Source: Alkaliphilus sp. NP8 (GTDB taxonomy: Bacteria > Bacillota > Clostridia > Peptostreptococcales > Natronincolaceae). From it: a stretch of 34,895 bases of DNA. Below are positions 19,290-27,542 of the stretch, piece after piece. The first letter of the stretch is position 1; each line of letters opens with the position of its first letter. The stretch spans positions 1 through 34,895 of the forward strand of contig JADWMM010000046.1 of the NCBI GenBank assembly GCA_015978205.1, written 5' to 3'. A model generated the notes under the pieces. It had not been told where the DNA came from, made no database searches, and was given only the letters and a program-made list of their open reading frames with translations. A program made the position numbers and the translations under genes.

Positions 19290-19526
19290 ATGGATAAACA
19301 TGGTTATTACAATAAGGATATTAATTATAATCCAGATATTGAGTATGATAAACATATTAATCTCAACTATGCTACTCCTTACGATCAAATTAATAACGAT
19401 AAGAAATCCTTTTCACAACGTCTAGGAGAGGCTAACGTAATGCCTACTGGTATGTTAGATCCTGTTAGCAATACAGACCTAGCTATCCTATCTATATTAA
19501 GGGGAGATACAGAAATAAAAGATTAA
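19290..19526 (+). CDS. Small hypothetical protein (78 residues)
   Basis: The ORF starts at ATG 19290, 8 bases after AAGGAG; the in-frame GTG at 19281 overlaps that Shine-Dalgarno and is rejected. The product is polar, rich in Asn, Asp and Tyr in its first half, and ends with a more ordered segment, LGEANVMPTGMLDPVSNTDL followed by AILSILRGDTEIKD. No signal peptide, membrane segment or known domain is seen. It is divergent from tsaD and convergent with rimI. Its good start signal and terminator support a real gene; function is unknown. Confidence 0.7.
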   Translation: MDKHGYYNKDINYNPDIEYDKHINLNYATPYDQINNDKKSFSQRLGEANVMPTGMLDPVSNTDLAILSILRGDTEIKD

Positions 19527-19531
19527 AAATA

Positions 19532-19556
19532 AGAAGGCCAGCAATGCTGGTCTTCT
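19532..19556. terminator. Bidirectional terminator between small gene and rimI
   Basis: An 11-bp stem (19532-19542 with 19546-19556, AAT loop) is fully paired on the plus strand with one G-U wobble. On the minus strand one A-C mismatch occurs, but the U-run is better there (TTATTTTTAA). It serves the 78-residue gene and the tsaE-tsaB-rimI operon; the rimI stop codon overlaps the stem. Confidence 0.75.
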
Positions 19557-20004
19557 ATATTATATCCTTCCACATAATAATCGCATCTTCATTATTATCC
19601 TGATAATATTTAGGTCTAATACCACTAAAAATAAATCCTAATTTTTTATACAGTTCTTGAGCATTTAAATTAGTCTTTCTTACCTCTAAAGTCATTCTAC
19701 AAATATTAGTATTTTTTCCTTCTTGTATTAAATTTTTTACAACCTTAGTTCCAATACCCATGCCTCTATATTTATGGTTTACCGCTATATTAGTAATATG
19801 TGCTTCGTCAACAATTAACCACATTCCCCCATATGCTACTACTTCACCATTTACTTCTGCTACAAAATATTTAGCCAATTTATTTTTTGTAAGCTCAGTT
19901 ATAAAAGCATCTTTGCTCCAAGGTGTAGAAAAACATTCATTTTCAATTTCCAATACTTTATCTATATCACTAATCTTCATTTTCCGTACAATAACTGAAT
20001 TCAA
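19555..20004 (-). CDS. rimI: Ribosomal protein S18-alanine N-acetyltransferase RimI
   Basis: The 149-residue product is a GNAT-fold acetyltransferase. The acetyl-CoA loop is seen as YRGMGIG (79-85) after TNIAVNH, with LEVRKTNLNAQELYKKLGF typical of RimI. It is last in the tsaE-tsaB-rimI operon, six bases after tsaB, the usual placement in Firmicutes. The substrate is assumed to be the N-terminus of S18 by family. Confidence 0.93.
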   Translation of the reverse strand: MNSVIVRKMKISDIDKVLEIENECFSTPWSKDAFITELTKNKLAKYFVAEVNGEVVAYGGMWLIVDEAHITNIAVNHKYRGMGIGTKVVKNLIQEGKNTNICRMTLEVRKTNLNAQELYKKLGFIFSGIRPKYYQDNNEDAIIMWKDII

Positions 20005-20010
20005 AGGAAT

Positions 20011-20712
20011 CTACTCCTTACATTTCATTTTTTCTTCATACTGAACTTCTGCTGCAGATTTTTTCATATATATAGGAGCGATATCTAAGTCAATATTATT
20101 TTCAATTTTTATCTTGGCAACTTCTCCAACAGCCGCAGCTGAAGGTATTAAAAATCTCCTTGGTGGAACTCTAAACTGCTCTCCCAATTCATCTTTTAAT
20201 ACATCATAAAATTTATGTAATGCATCTCCAATAAAAAATACTTTTTCTTCTTGTTTTTTAAGCTTTTCTATTAACTCATATATGGTGAATACCTGCTTTT
20301 CTATTACTTCTATCATCTTGCCGTCTACCCATTTATAAGCAGCAGTATAAACAGAATCCTTCTGTGCATCTATAATTGGACAAACTAATCCTTGACTGTT
20401 AAATAAATTAAAAGCCAAAGCTTCTAACGTAGGTACGCCTACTACTTTTTTATCTAAAGCTTGAGCCATAGAAGTTACAGTAGCAATACCTATTCTAAGA
20501 CCTGTAAAAGATCCTGGTCCTAATGATACTGCAAAAACATCAATTTCTTTAGGAGTAAGATCACAACTACTAAGTAATTCCTCTATCATAGGCATAAGTC
20601 TTTTAGAATGAGTTTTCTTATGATTTAAATTATAATCACCAATTATTTTATCATCATCTAATACTGATACTGTGGCCGTTACTGATGATGTATCTAAAGC
20701 TAATATTTTCAT
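20011..20712 (-). CDS. tsaB: tRNA threonylcarbamoyladenosine biosynthesis protein TsaB
   Basis: The 233-residue product is the non-catalytic partner of TsaD in t6A synthesis. It begins MKILALDTSSVTATVSV and contains VSLGPGSFTGLRIGIATV (62-79), the signature of the family. The AAGGAG ribosome binding site lies inside the end of tsaE; the two genes are 2 bases apart, so translation is probably coupled. Confidence 0.97.
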   Translation of the reverse strand: MKILALDTSSVTATVSVLDDDKIIGDYNLNHKKTHSKRLMPMIEELLSSCDLTPKEIDVFAVSLGPGSFTGLRIGIATVTSMAQALDKKVVGVPTLEALAFNLFNSQGLVCPIIDAQKDSVYTAAYKWVDGKMIEVIEKQVFTIYELIEKLKKQEEKVFFIGDALHKFYDVLKDELGEQFRVPPRRFLIPSAAAVGEVAKIKIENNIDLDIAPIYMKKSAAEVQYEEKMKCKE

Positions 20713-20714
20713 TT

Positions 20715-21167
20715 TTATAACAACTCCTTAACCATTTCCTCATAATAAGCATTTGTAGCATTAAAACAAATCCGTCTAGATTCTATTCCTGTAACTTTTA
20801 TTTCAATCCAAAGTCTATCATCTGGAAGAACTTCTTCAATTAAAGAAGCCCATTCTACTACACAGACTCCTTCACCATAAAAATATTCTTCATAACCTAA
20901 GTCTTCCATTTCACTAATATGATTAATTCTATATACATCGAAATGATATAGTGGAATTCGTCCTTCATATTCGTTGATTAATGTAAAGGTAGGGCTTGTT
21001 ACATAATCATTCACTTCCAAACCATTTGCAAATGATTGAGTGAATGTAGTTTTTCCCGCTCCAAGATCTCCTGTCATACAAATAACATCACCAACTTTAA
21101 CTAAGGTTCCTAATTTAGCAGCAACACTTTCTAATTCTTTTTGATTTCCTATATCTACACAAGTCAT
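20715..21167 (-). CDS. tsaE: tRNA threonylcarbamoyladenosine biosynthesis ATPase TsaE
   Basis: The 150-residue product is the P-loop ATPase that drives the TsaB-TsaD cycle. Walker A is GDLGAGKT (33-40), followed by TSPTFTLINEYEG and YHFDVYRI, both conserved in the family, and VCVVEWASLI. It is first in the tsaE-tsaB-rimI operon. Its ATG is preceded by a weak GTAGGTG ribosome binding site. Confidence 0.97.
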   Translation of the reverse strand: MTCVDIGNQKELESVAAKLGTLVKVGDVICMTGDLGAGKTTFTQSFANGLEVNDYVTSPTFTLINEYEGRIPLYHFDVYRINHISEMEDLGYEEYFYGEGVCVVEWASLIEEVLPDDRLWIEIKVTGIESRRICFNATNAYYEEMVKELL

Positions 21168-21198
21168 GTTTACACCTACTTATTATTCTTTTCCTTAT

Positions 21199-21227
21199 AT
21201 TATAGCTTTTATTATTTAGTTTTCCAA
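21199..21227 (-). promoter_or_regulatory. Promoter of the tsaE-tsaB-rimI operon
   Basis: On the minus strand a -35 TTGGAA (21227-21222) and a perfect -10 TATAAT (21204-21199) are 17 bases apart, giving a leader of about 25 bases. The -35 overlaps the tail of the decayed histidine kinase fragment, so the promoter lies at the edge of that debris. Confidence 0.6.
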
Positions 21228-21461
21228 GTATTTATGATTATAGTCAGTGAAATGCACTGTAACACCTTCTATCCAAACTTTTCATCCATGTTTTTGAAGT
21301 ATCTTCTTTATAGTAGCTAGTCCAATTCCAGAACATTCAAAGTCTTGCTTCCTATGCAACCTTTGAAATATACCAAATAAATTATTTGAAAATTTCATAT
21401 CAAATCCTACTCCATTATCTTTAATATAAAAAATATATTTATTGTAACACTTTTTATTTTT
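21216..21461 (-). pseudogene. Remnant of a histidine kinase ATPase domain
   Basis: Minus-strand translation gives KCYNKYIFYIKDNGVGFDM, then FSNNLFGIFQRLHRKQDFEC, then SGIGLATIKKILQKHG. These are the N, F and G boxes of a HATPase_c domain, of the type found in PAS- or phytochrome-linked sensor kinases. An in-frame TGA (21284-21282) follows the G box where a glycine codon is expected, and KVWIEG continues after it. The frame is closed upstream by a TAG (21464-21462), and no H box or sensor region precedes it. It is a decayed gene fragment. Confidence 0.8.
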
Positions 21462-21477
21462 CTATTCAATAATATGA

Positions 21478-21507
21478 CAAGAGAGCCTCATACAGGAGAC
21501 TCTCTTG
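21478..21507 (-). terminator. Hairpin downstream of ribU
   Basis: A 12-bp stem (21478-21489 with 21496-21507, 6-base loop) pairs completely on the minus strand with one G-U wobble, 15 bases after the ribU stop. The following U-run is weak. It is the probable end of the ribU transcript. Confidence 0.6.
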
Positions 21508-21521
21508 TTATTATTATATAA

Positions 21522-22139
21522 TTAATTATTTTTTAATACAGGTGATACTTTTTTATAAATTAATAATGTTATAATAGCTATAATTAAACCTTTTAAAATA
21601 TTGAAAGGGGTAATTCCGTACAATACTAAGGTTTTAATATCTACAATATTACTATTTACTACAGTTCCCACTTCTACAATAGCTTCCATTGGCGTAAATG
21701 CAGAATAAAATGGAAGTGTAATATATATATTAACTAATGCTCCTATTATAGCCATAGAAATTATACCTACTATTAATCCTATAATAGCATGTTTACGATC
21801 TTTATTTCTGTGATATATTATAGCTGCTGGTGCTGCAAATGCTGCCCCAACTAAAAAATTAGCAAGTTCTCCTACTCCTCCTGTTGAGGACTTTGTGAAA
21901 AAGTATAATATTACTTTTACTAGCTGTATTAATACACCAGCCACAGGTCCTAGTGCAAAACCTCCTAAAACAGCAGGAATATCACTAAAGTCTAACCTTA
22001 AAAACCCTGGAAAAATAGGTAATGGAAAATCCATCATCATTAAAATATAAGCTAAAACTGATAAAACAGAAATTTTTACTAATTTATTAGTCGTAAGTTT
22101 TGATTTTTTATTGCTTTTTGTACTTAAAATTTTATTCAT
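21522..22139 (-). CDS. ribU: Riboflavin ECF transporter substrate-binding subunit RibU
   Basis: The 205-residue product is an S component of an energy-coupling factor transporter that binds riboflavin in the membrane and works with a shared EcfAA'T module, not seen here. Six hydrophobic segments fit the family. The conserved FLRLDFSDIPAVLGGFALGP and GGVGELANFLVG segments form the riboflavin site region. The FMN riboswitch and terminator directly upstream confirm the substrate. A GGAGGAAG ribosome binding site precedes the ATG. Confidence 0.95.
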   Translation of the reverse strand: MNKILSTKSNKKSKLTTNKLVKISVLSVLAYILMMMDFPLPIFPGFLRLDFSDIPAVLGGFALGPVAGVLIQLVKVILYFFTKSSTGGVGELANFLVGAAFAAPAAIIYHRNKDRKHAIIGLIVGIISMAIIGALVNIYITLPFYSAFTPMEAIVEVGTVVNSNIVDIKTLVLYGITPFNILKGLIIAIITLLIYKKVSPVLKNN

Positions 22140-22226
22140 TATACTTCCTCCTTTTATTAATCTATACTTAAATAATAAATAGAGGAGAAACTACAAAGAG
22201 GAAATTAAACTTCTTATAACTTAAAA

Positions 22227-22256
22227 ATGCCCTGGAATATAAATACTCCAGGGCAT
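22227..22256 (-). terminator. Riboswitch-controlled intrinsic terminator
   Basis: A perfect 10-bp GC-rich stem (22227-22236 with 22247-22256, 10-base loop) is followed on the minus strand by TTTTTAAG. It lies between the FMN aptamer and the ribU start, so it is the expression platform for transcription termination when FMN is bound. Confidence 0.9.
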
Positions 22257-22281
22257 GAATATACAAATAGATCCTCTTTAT

Positions 22282-22392
22282 TCTTCTCCCATCCAGACTT
22301 TACTGTCGGTACTGGAATTTCACCAGTTCAATCGATTTACATCGATTCACGGACTATACCGTCGGTAGGGAATTTCACCCTGCCCCGAAGAA
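22282..22392 (-). ncRNA. FMN riboswitch (RFN element)
   Basis: On the minus strand the leader has the canonical RFN order: a P1 arm starting TTCTTCGGGGCAGGGTGAAA, then CCCTACCGACGGTATAGTCC, a variable arm with ATCGATGTAAATCGAT, then CTGGTGAAATTCCAGTACCG, and ACAGTAAAGTCTGGATGGGA followed by the closing GAAGAA. These conserved blocks are nearly invariant in FMN aptamers. It represses ribU when FMN is sufficient. Confidence 0.97.
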
Positions 22393-22414
22393 TTTTATTA
22401 AATTCTATATTTTT

Positions 22415-22443
22415 ATTATATACATACTTATTTAATAATGCAA
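22415..22443 (-). promoter_or_regulatory. Promoter of the FMN riboswitch/ribU transcript
   Basis: On the minus strand a -35 TTGCAT (22443-22438) and a perfect -10 TATAAT (22420-22415) are 17 bases apart. The predicted start near 22408 is about 16 bases before the aptamer. Confidence 0.7.
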
Positions 22444-22451
22444 TATTATTT

Positions 22452-22940
22452 TCAGCTTTTTTTGCTACCTATTTTCAATGTTTCTATTTCTTTCTCTAAA
22501 GTAAAATCATATCTGATACATAAATAAGCTAATAAAATTAATATTAGAGTTTGAGGAAACAATAAGCCTACTCTTCCCCAACTTCTAGACATTATTTCCA
22601 TTAAAGGTACTCCCATAAGCCCTGGAATAATTATAACCATTACTCCCTCTATTAAACTGTTTATAACATATCCTATTAAAACTCCTATTAAAGTTGACTT
22701 TAATGAAATTCTAATTATTAACCATACTAATATACATAGACTTATATATTGAAGTAATGTATGCATTCCAAATTCTGTATTATCTCTAATATAATATACA
22801 GCAACACCCTGAATAATTGAAGCTAAAATCACATTCCTAATCGGGGGACGTATTCCTATCAATATAAGACCTAAAGAAATTATTAGCATTGCTTTTGGTA
22901 TATATCCAAAAACGATTACATTTATAGGTATTTGAGCCAT
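22452..22940 (-). CDS. Stand-alone membrane domain protein, sensor-kinase-like
   Basis: About 162 residues form five or six hydrophobic segments followed by a short charged tail (EKEIETLKIGSKKS). The N-terminal IPKAMLIISLGLILIGIRPP resembles the membrane sensor module that precedes the kinase part of some clostridial GHKL/SpoIIE-like sensors, but no kinase domain follows; the tail ends where one would begin. I prefer the ATG at M3 (22940) because GAGG lies 8 bases upstream; M1 at 22946 is only 2 bases from it. It lies just upstream of the ribU promoter. Function unknown. Confidence 0.6.
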   Translation of the reverse strand: MAQIPINVIVFGYIPKAMLIISLGLILIGIRPPIRNVILASIIQGVAVYYIRDNTEFGMHTLLQYISLCILVWLIIRISLKSTLIGVLIGYVINSLIEGVMVIIIPGLMGVPLMEIMSRSWGRVGLLFPQTLILILLAYLCIRYDFTLEKEIETLKIGSKKS

Positions 22941-23018
22941 ATTCATTACCTCTTTTTCCCCTTATTTTTTCATATCTTGTCAATATAAACAGATAACTTT
23001 AATATTTAATCAAAATAC

Positions 23019-24173
23019 TTATTTGTACACTACTTTTCCATCAATAATCGTACAAGCTACAGATGATTTTAAATCAAATGGATGCCTATCCCATATAACC
23101 AAATCTGCATCTTTGCCAACTTCAATACTTCCAACTTTATTTTCAATTCCTAATATTTCTGCTGGATATATAGTAATAGCTTTTAAAGCTTCTTCTTCTG
23201 GAAGGCCTTCCTTTGCAGCTAAAGCAGCACATAAAGGCAAATGTTGAATAGGAATTACAGGATGATCCGTCATAATAGAAAATTTCACTCCTGCTTCCCA
23301 TAATATTTTAGGAGTTTGAAAACTTTTATTTATAAGCTCAAACTTAGATCTATGACCAAATGTAGGTCCAACTACTGCTGGCAACCCTTCTTCAGAAATA
23401 TAATCTGCAATTAAGTGTCCTTCTGTACAGTGCTCTAAAGTAATCTTAACACCAAATTCCTTTGCAATTCTAATAGAAGTAAATATATCATCGGCTCTAT
23501 GTGCATGAGCTTTTAATGGAATTTTCCCTTCAAATACATCGATTAAAGCTTCCATTTTCATATCAAATGCAGGAGCATTCGACTCATCTGATTTAGCATA
23601 TTGTTTTTTATCATAATAATCTTTAGCCTTCATAAGAGTTTCTCTTAATAATGCAGCAGTTGCCATTCTTGTCATAGGCGTACGCTTTTTCTCGTTATAT
23701 ACTCTTTTAGGATTTTCACCAAAAGCTATTTTCATTGCTGAAGGTTCTTTAATAATCATATTATCTATTCTATTACCATAAGTCTTAATTAAAGCAAACT
23801 GACCGCCTACAACATTAGCACTTCCTGGACCAGTAGATACAGTTGTAACTCCACCTTCGTAGGCTTCTTTAAACGTTCTATCCATCGGATTTATAGCATC
23901 TATTGCTCTTAAATGAGGTGTGATAGGATCTGTCATTTCATTTCCATCAGATCCTTCAAATCCTATTGCATCTTCCCACATTCCTAAATGACAATGAGCA
24001 TCTATCATTCCTGGTAATAGTAGTTTGCCTTCAGCATCTATTATTTCTATATTAGAAGGTGCTCCAACTTCTACCCCTATGTCCTTAATCTTTCCATCTT
24101 CTATTAAAACAGATCCTTTTTCTATAACATTCCCAGCCATAGTATGAATTTCAGCATTTTTTATTAATATCAT
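23019..24173 (-). CDS. Amidohydrolase (imidazolonepropionase/prolidase-like)
   Basis: The product is a 384-residue TIM-barrel metal hydrolase of the amidohydrolase superfamily. Metal-site residues are visible: HxH at H60/H62 in IDAHCHLG, later histidines in PLKAHAHRADD and TLEHCTEGH, and the aspartate of IMTDHPV. The start is placed at ATG 24173, 9 bases after AAGGGGG; the frame is open 17 codons further but lacks a ribosome binding site there. Cytoplasmic, with no signal peptide. The substrate is not known; close relatives are annotated only as amidohydrolases. Confidence 0.88.
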   Translation of the reverse strand: MILIKNAEIHTMAGNVIEKGSVLIEDGKIKDIGVEVGAPSNIEIIDAEGKLLLPGMIDAHCHLGMWEDAIGFEGSDGNEMTDPITPHLRAIDAINPMDRTFKEAYEGGVTTVSTGPGSANVVGGQFALIKTYGNRIDNMIIKEPSAMKIAFGENPKRVYNEKKRTPMTRMATAALLRETLMKAKDYYDKKQYAKSDESNAPAFDMKMEALIDVFEGKIPLKAHAHRADDIFTSIRIAKEFGVKITLEHCTEGHLIADYISEEGLPAVVGPTFGHRSKFELINKSFQTPKILWEAGVKFSIMTDHPVIPIQHLPLCAALAAKEGLPEEEALKAITIYPAEILGIENKVGSIEVGKDADLVIWDRHPFDLKSSVACTIIDGKVVYK

Positions 24174-24387
24174 ATTCCCAATCCCCCTTAAGACTTTCTT
24201 ATATATTACAATAATATAATACATATATACTTAATTACTTCAACAATTATACAGAAAATTCCTGCAATGTTTTTAGAGAACAGAAATATTTTTTCATTTA
24301 ATTTTAACCACCATATATTATGACTATATTAACTAGTATAAAGTTCCACATTTTATAAACTTTTTTATAGACAAAAAGTTCTGATCT

Positions 24388-26571
24388 TTAAACCTGTTTT
24401 ATACTTAAAGATATTTTCCCTCTTTCAATATCTAGTCCTATAATTTTAACATCTACTTCATCACCTACAGATACAAAATCTGTAGCATTTTTAACAAATT
24501 TATCACTTAATTCAGATACATGCACTAAACCGTCTTGTTTTACACCTATATCAATGAAAGCTCCAAAATCAACTACATTTCTTACAGTACCAGTCATAAT
24601 CATATCCAACTTTAAATCTTCCATTTTCAATACATCACTTCTAAAAATAGGTTTTGGCATTTCCTCTCTAGGGTCCCTTCCTGGTTTTTTTAACTCTTCT
24701 ATTATATCTTTCAACGTAGGAACACCAGTATTTAATTCATCCGCAAGTGATTTAATTTGATTTTCTATTGAACTTTCTTTTTCAATAAAATATTCTGATA
24801 TTTTTGTTTCTATATTTCTTAACTTTCCGTTTCTTATATCTTCAGTAGTGTATCCTAATTTGTCTATTAGCTCCATGGTAGTTTTATAGGACTCTGGATG
24901 TACTGCAGTATTATCTAATGGATTAGTTCCATTAGATATTCTTAAAAATCCTGCACATTGTTCAAAGGCTTTATTACCTAATCTTTTTACCTTAGCAAGT
25001 TCTTTTCGATCTTTAAACTTACCATTTTCTTCTCTGTATTTTACTATGTTTTTAGCAACACTAGATGAAATACCTGACACATATTTAAGTAATGATGGAG
25101 TTGCAGTACTTAAATCTACTCCAACAGTATTAACACAATCCTCTACTACATTTTTAAGTGTTTCTCCTAATTTACCTTGATTTAAATCGTGCTGATACTG
25201 ACCTACACCTATACTTTTAGGGTCAATTTTCACTAGCTCGGCTAAAGGATCTTGAAGTCTTCTTCCTATAGAAATAGCACCTCTTATGGAAACATTTATA
25301 TCTGGATATTCTTCAGTAGCAAGCTTAGATGCTGAATAAACAGATGCTCCAGCCTCACTCACTATAGTATAATACACATCTTTATCCATATTCTTTATAG
25401 TGTCTGCTACAATTAATTCAGTTTCTCTAGAAGCGGTTCCATTTCCGATTGGAATCACATCTATGTCATATTTATTTATTAACTCTTTAATGATTTTTTT
25501 AGATTCTTCTACTTTATTTTGTGGCTCATTAGGATATATAGTAGTATAGTCTAATAACTTACCAGTTTCATCTAATATAGCTATTTTACATCCTGTTCTA
25601 TAACTTGGATCTATGGCCAGTACCCTAACATCTTTAACAGGAGCCATTAAAAGTAATGGCTTAGTATTTTTACCAAACACCTTTATAGCTTCTTCTTCTG
25701 CTCTTTCTGTTAATATACTTCTAATTTCTCTTTCTATTGAGGGTGATATTAATCTTTTATATGAATCCTCTATGGCTTCTCCTAATAAAGTATTTGTTAT
25801 TGTATTTTTATTTCTTATAACTTGTTTCTTTAAATATTCTATAACACTATCATCAGGACTTACTAATCTAACTTTTATTTTTTTTTCTTTTTCTCCTCTG
25901 TTTAAAGCCAATATTCTATGATTCGCTATTTTATCAACTCCTTCAGCAAATTCATAGTACATTTCATAAACAGTTTTTTCTTCTTTATCTGCTGCTTCAC
26001 TTTTAATTACTCCACTTTTTTTATTTGCTTTCCTTATGTACTCTCTATAATCTGGGTTATCTGATACAACTTCAGCAATTATATCCTTAGCACCATTTAG
26101 TGCATCTTCCACCGTATTTACTTCTAGTTTTTCATTAATAAAAGGTGAGGCTAAGTCTTCTAAAGTCCCGTCTATTGTTTTTTGCTCTAAAATTAGTTCT
26201 GCCAATGGCTCAAGACCCTTTTCCTTTGCAGCAGTAGCTCTAGTTCTCCTTTTAGTTTTAAAAGGTCTATATAAATCTTCAACTTTTTGAAGTACTTTAG
26301 CTTCTAATATATCTTTTCTTAATTCTTCACTTAACTTGCCTTGTTCATCTATTAATCTTATGACTTCTTCTTTTCTAGACTCTAAGTTTCTTAAATATGT
26401 AAGTCTATCGTAAAGGTCCCTTAAAACTTCATCACTTAATCCACCAGTCATTTCTTTTCTATATCTTGCAATAAAAGGAATAGTATTTCCTTCATCTATT
26501 AATTTAACGGTACTTGTTACCTGACTTTCTTTAATTGCAAATTCTTTAATAAGCTGTTTATTAATATTCAT
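24388..26571 (-). CDS. tex: RNA-binding transcriptional accessory protein Tex
   Basis: The 727-residue product is a full-length Tex/YhgF-type nucleic-acid-binding protein. The order is an N-terminal helical region (FIARYRKEMTGGLSDEVLRDL at 34-54 is a family hallmark), a YqgF-like RNase H fold (VLAIDPSYRTGCKIAILD), helix-hairpin-helix motifs (NKAFEQCAGFLRI region) and a C-terminal S1 domain (about 650-727, GTVRNVVDFGAFIDIGVKQD). It binds RNA and influences transcription elongation or RNA quality control. Monocistronic, with a GGAGG ribosome binding site. Confidence 0.96.
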   Translation of the reverse strand: MNINKQLIKEFAIKESQVTSTVKLIDEGNTIPFIARYRKEMTGGLSDEVLRDLYDRLTYLRNLESRKEEVIRLIDEQGKLSEELRKDILEAKVLQKVEDLYRPFKTKRRTRATAAKEKGLEPLAELILEQKTIDGTLEDLASPFINEKLEVNTVEDALNGAKDIIAEVVSDNPDYREYIRKANKKSGVIKSEAADKEEKTVYEMYYEFAEGVDKIANHRILALNRGEKEKKIKVRLVSPDDSVIEYLKKQVIRNKNTITNTLLGEAIEDSYKRLISPSIEREIRSILTERAEEEAIKVFGKNTKPLLLMAPVKDVRVLAIDPSYRTGCKIAILDETGKLLDYTTIYPNEPQNKVEESKKIIKELINKYDIDVIPIGNGTASRETELIVADTIKNMDKDVYYTIVSEAGASVYSASKLATEEYPDINVSIRGAISIGRRLQDPLAELVKIDPKSIGVGQYQHDLNQGKLGETLKNVVEDCVNTVGVDLSTATPSLLKYVSGISSSVAKNIVKYREENGKFKDRKELAKVKRLGNKAFEQCAGFLRISNGTNPLDNTAVHPESYKTTMELIDKLGYTTEDIRNGKLRNIETKISEYFIEKESSIENQIKSLADELNTGVPTLKDIIEELKKPGRDPREEMPKPIFRSDVLKMEDLKLDMIMTGTVRNVVDFGAFIDIGVKQDGLVHVSELSDKFVKNATDFVSVGDEVDVKIIGLDIERGKISLSIKQV

Positions 26572-26601
26572 TTAAAATCCTCCTTATTTAACACTAAAAA
26601 T

Positions 26602-26610
26602 ATTATACCA
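26602..26610 (-). promoter_or_regulatory. Extended -10 promoter of tex
   Basis: On the minus strand TGG immediately precedes a perfect TATAAT (26607-26602), about 31 bases upstream of the tex start. No clear -35 was seen. Confidence 0.45.
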
Positions 26611-26710
26611 TAAAAAGTAAATTCAGGTATGATTCCACAAGCTATAGAGTTCTATCTCATTGTTTAAAAAGACAAAGGACTAGAACTCTTACCTATTAGA
26701 TAAAATTAAA

Positions 26711-26734
26711 AGCTAGTATCTAAAGATACTAGCT
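26711..26734 (-). terminator. Terminator of the SurA_N lipoprotein gene
   Basis: A perfect 10-bp stem AGCTAGTATC/GATACTAGCT with loop TAAA is followed on the minus strand by TTTTAATTTTA, just after the stop codon at 26742. Confidence 0.85.
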
Positions 26735-26741
26735 CATAATC

Positions 26742-27446
26742 TTATATATATATTTCAATTTCATTTTCTTCTAGTAGCACTTCTATTATCTTAGTTACTT
26801 GCTCTTGTTGGTTTTGTTGAGTAAGTTGCATTTCAAGCTGATCTTTCACATCTTCAAAACTTGGTACTTCTGCCGCTTCTCCAGCTTGCTGTGATATCTG
26901 TTCTATATATTGATCATACACTGATTGAAGTTCTTCCTCGGATACTGGGGTTTCCTTTACTTCACTTTCTAAGAACTCACCTATTATAATTTCTTTAGCT
27001 ATCATTTTTTTATAATCATCTTCAGTTAAATTTTGATTATTTAACTGAGTTTTGAAGTCTTCTTCAGAAGGAAATTGAGATTTCACAGCTTCTATTTGCT
27101 TGTCTACAGTTTCATCTGAAGCATTAAATCCATTTGCCTTTGCTTCTTGTAGTAATACTTCTTCTTGAACTAAACTATTAACTGCTTGGGATTTTATTTG
27201 CTCTAAAAATTTTTCTCCTTCTTCTGTAGTAAAATCAACGCCTTGACTTTCATAACTGGATACCATCATTTGAACTAAATCTTCATATTCTACAGTACTA
27301 ATACTATTACCATTTACTTTAGCTACTACATTTTCCATACTCTCTTCTGAATTTCCTGAAGCATCTCCAGCTTCAGAAGCACATCCTACAATTAATATGG
27401 AAATTAAACTAATAATTAAAAACATTAAACTTTTTTTATTAAACAC
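26742..27446 (-). CDS. SurA N-terminal domain lipoprotein, no parvulin domain
   Basis: The 234-residue product starts at GTG with an AAGGGG ribosome binding site. A lipoprotein signal peptide ends in LIVGC with the lipid-attachment cysteine at C22, so it should be anchored outside the membrane. Residues about 45-180 resemble the SurA_N chaperone domain (VAKVNGNSISTVEYEDLV, then EEVLLQEAKANGFNASDETVDKQ). The parvulin peptidyl-prolyl isomerase domain that PrsA/SurA proteins carry is missing; the C-terminus is a Gln-rich helical segment. The likely role is a foldase-like or chaperone function at the outer face. PrsA orthology is not claimed. Confidence 0.85.
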   Translation of the reverse strand: MFNKKSLMFLIISLISILIVGCASEAGDASGNSEESMENVVAKVNGNSISTVEYEDLVQMMVSSYESQGVDFTTEEGEKFLEQIKSQAVNSLVQEEVLLQEAKANGFNASDETVDKQIEAVKSQFPSEEDFKTQLNNQNLTEDDYKKMIAKEIIIGEFLESEVKETPVSEEELQSVYDQYIEQISQQAGEAAEVPSFEDVKDQLEMQLTQQNQQEQVTKIIEVLLEENEIEIYI

Positions 27447-27463
27447 ACAAAAACCCCTTTCAC

Positions 27464-27492
27464 ATTATTTGCAATTTAGAAAGTATAAGCAA
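27464..27492 (-). promoter_or_regulatory. Promoter of the SurA_N lipoprotein gene
   Basis: On the minus strand a -35 TTGCTT (27492-27487) and a -10 AATAAT (27469-27464) are 17 bases apart. The start would fall about 11 bases before the GTG, so the leader is very short; this is a modest match. Confidence 0.35.
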
Positions 27493-27542
27493 TTCATTGA
27501 CTTTCATTACTTATATATAATGTTTATGGTAACATATCTACT

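Noticed and set aside
19505..19516. RGD motif in the 78-residue protein
   Set aside because: A three-residue match in a protein without a signal peptide carries no weight for integrin-type binding.
26646..26689. 9-bp inverted repeat upstream of tex
   Set aside because: The loop is 26 bases and there is no U-run or promoter overlap; it is too weak for a terminator or operator call.
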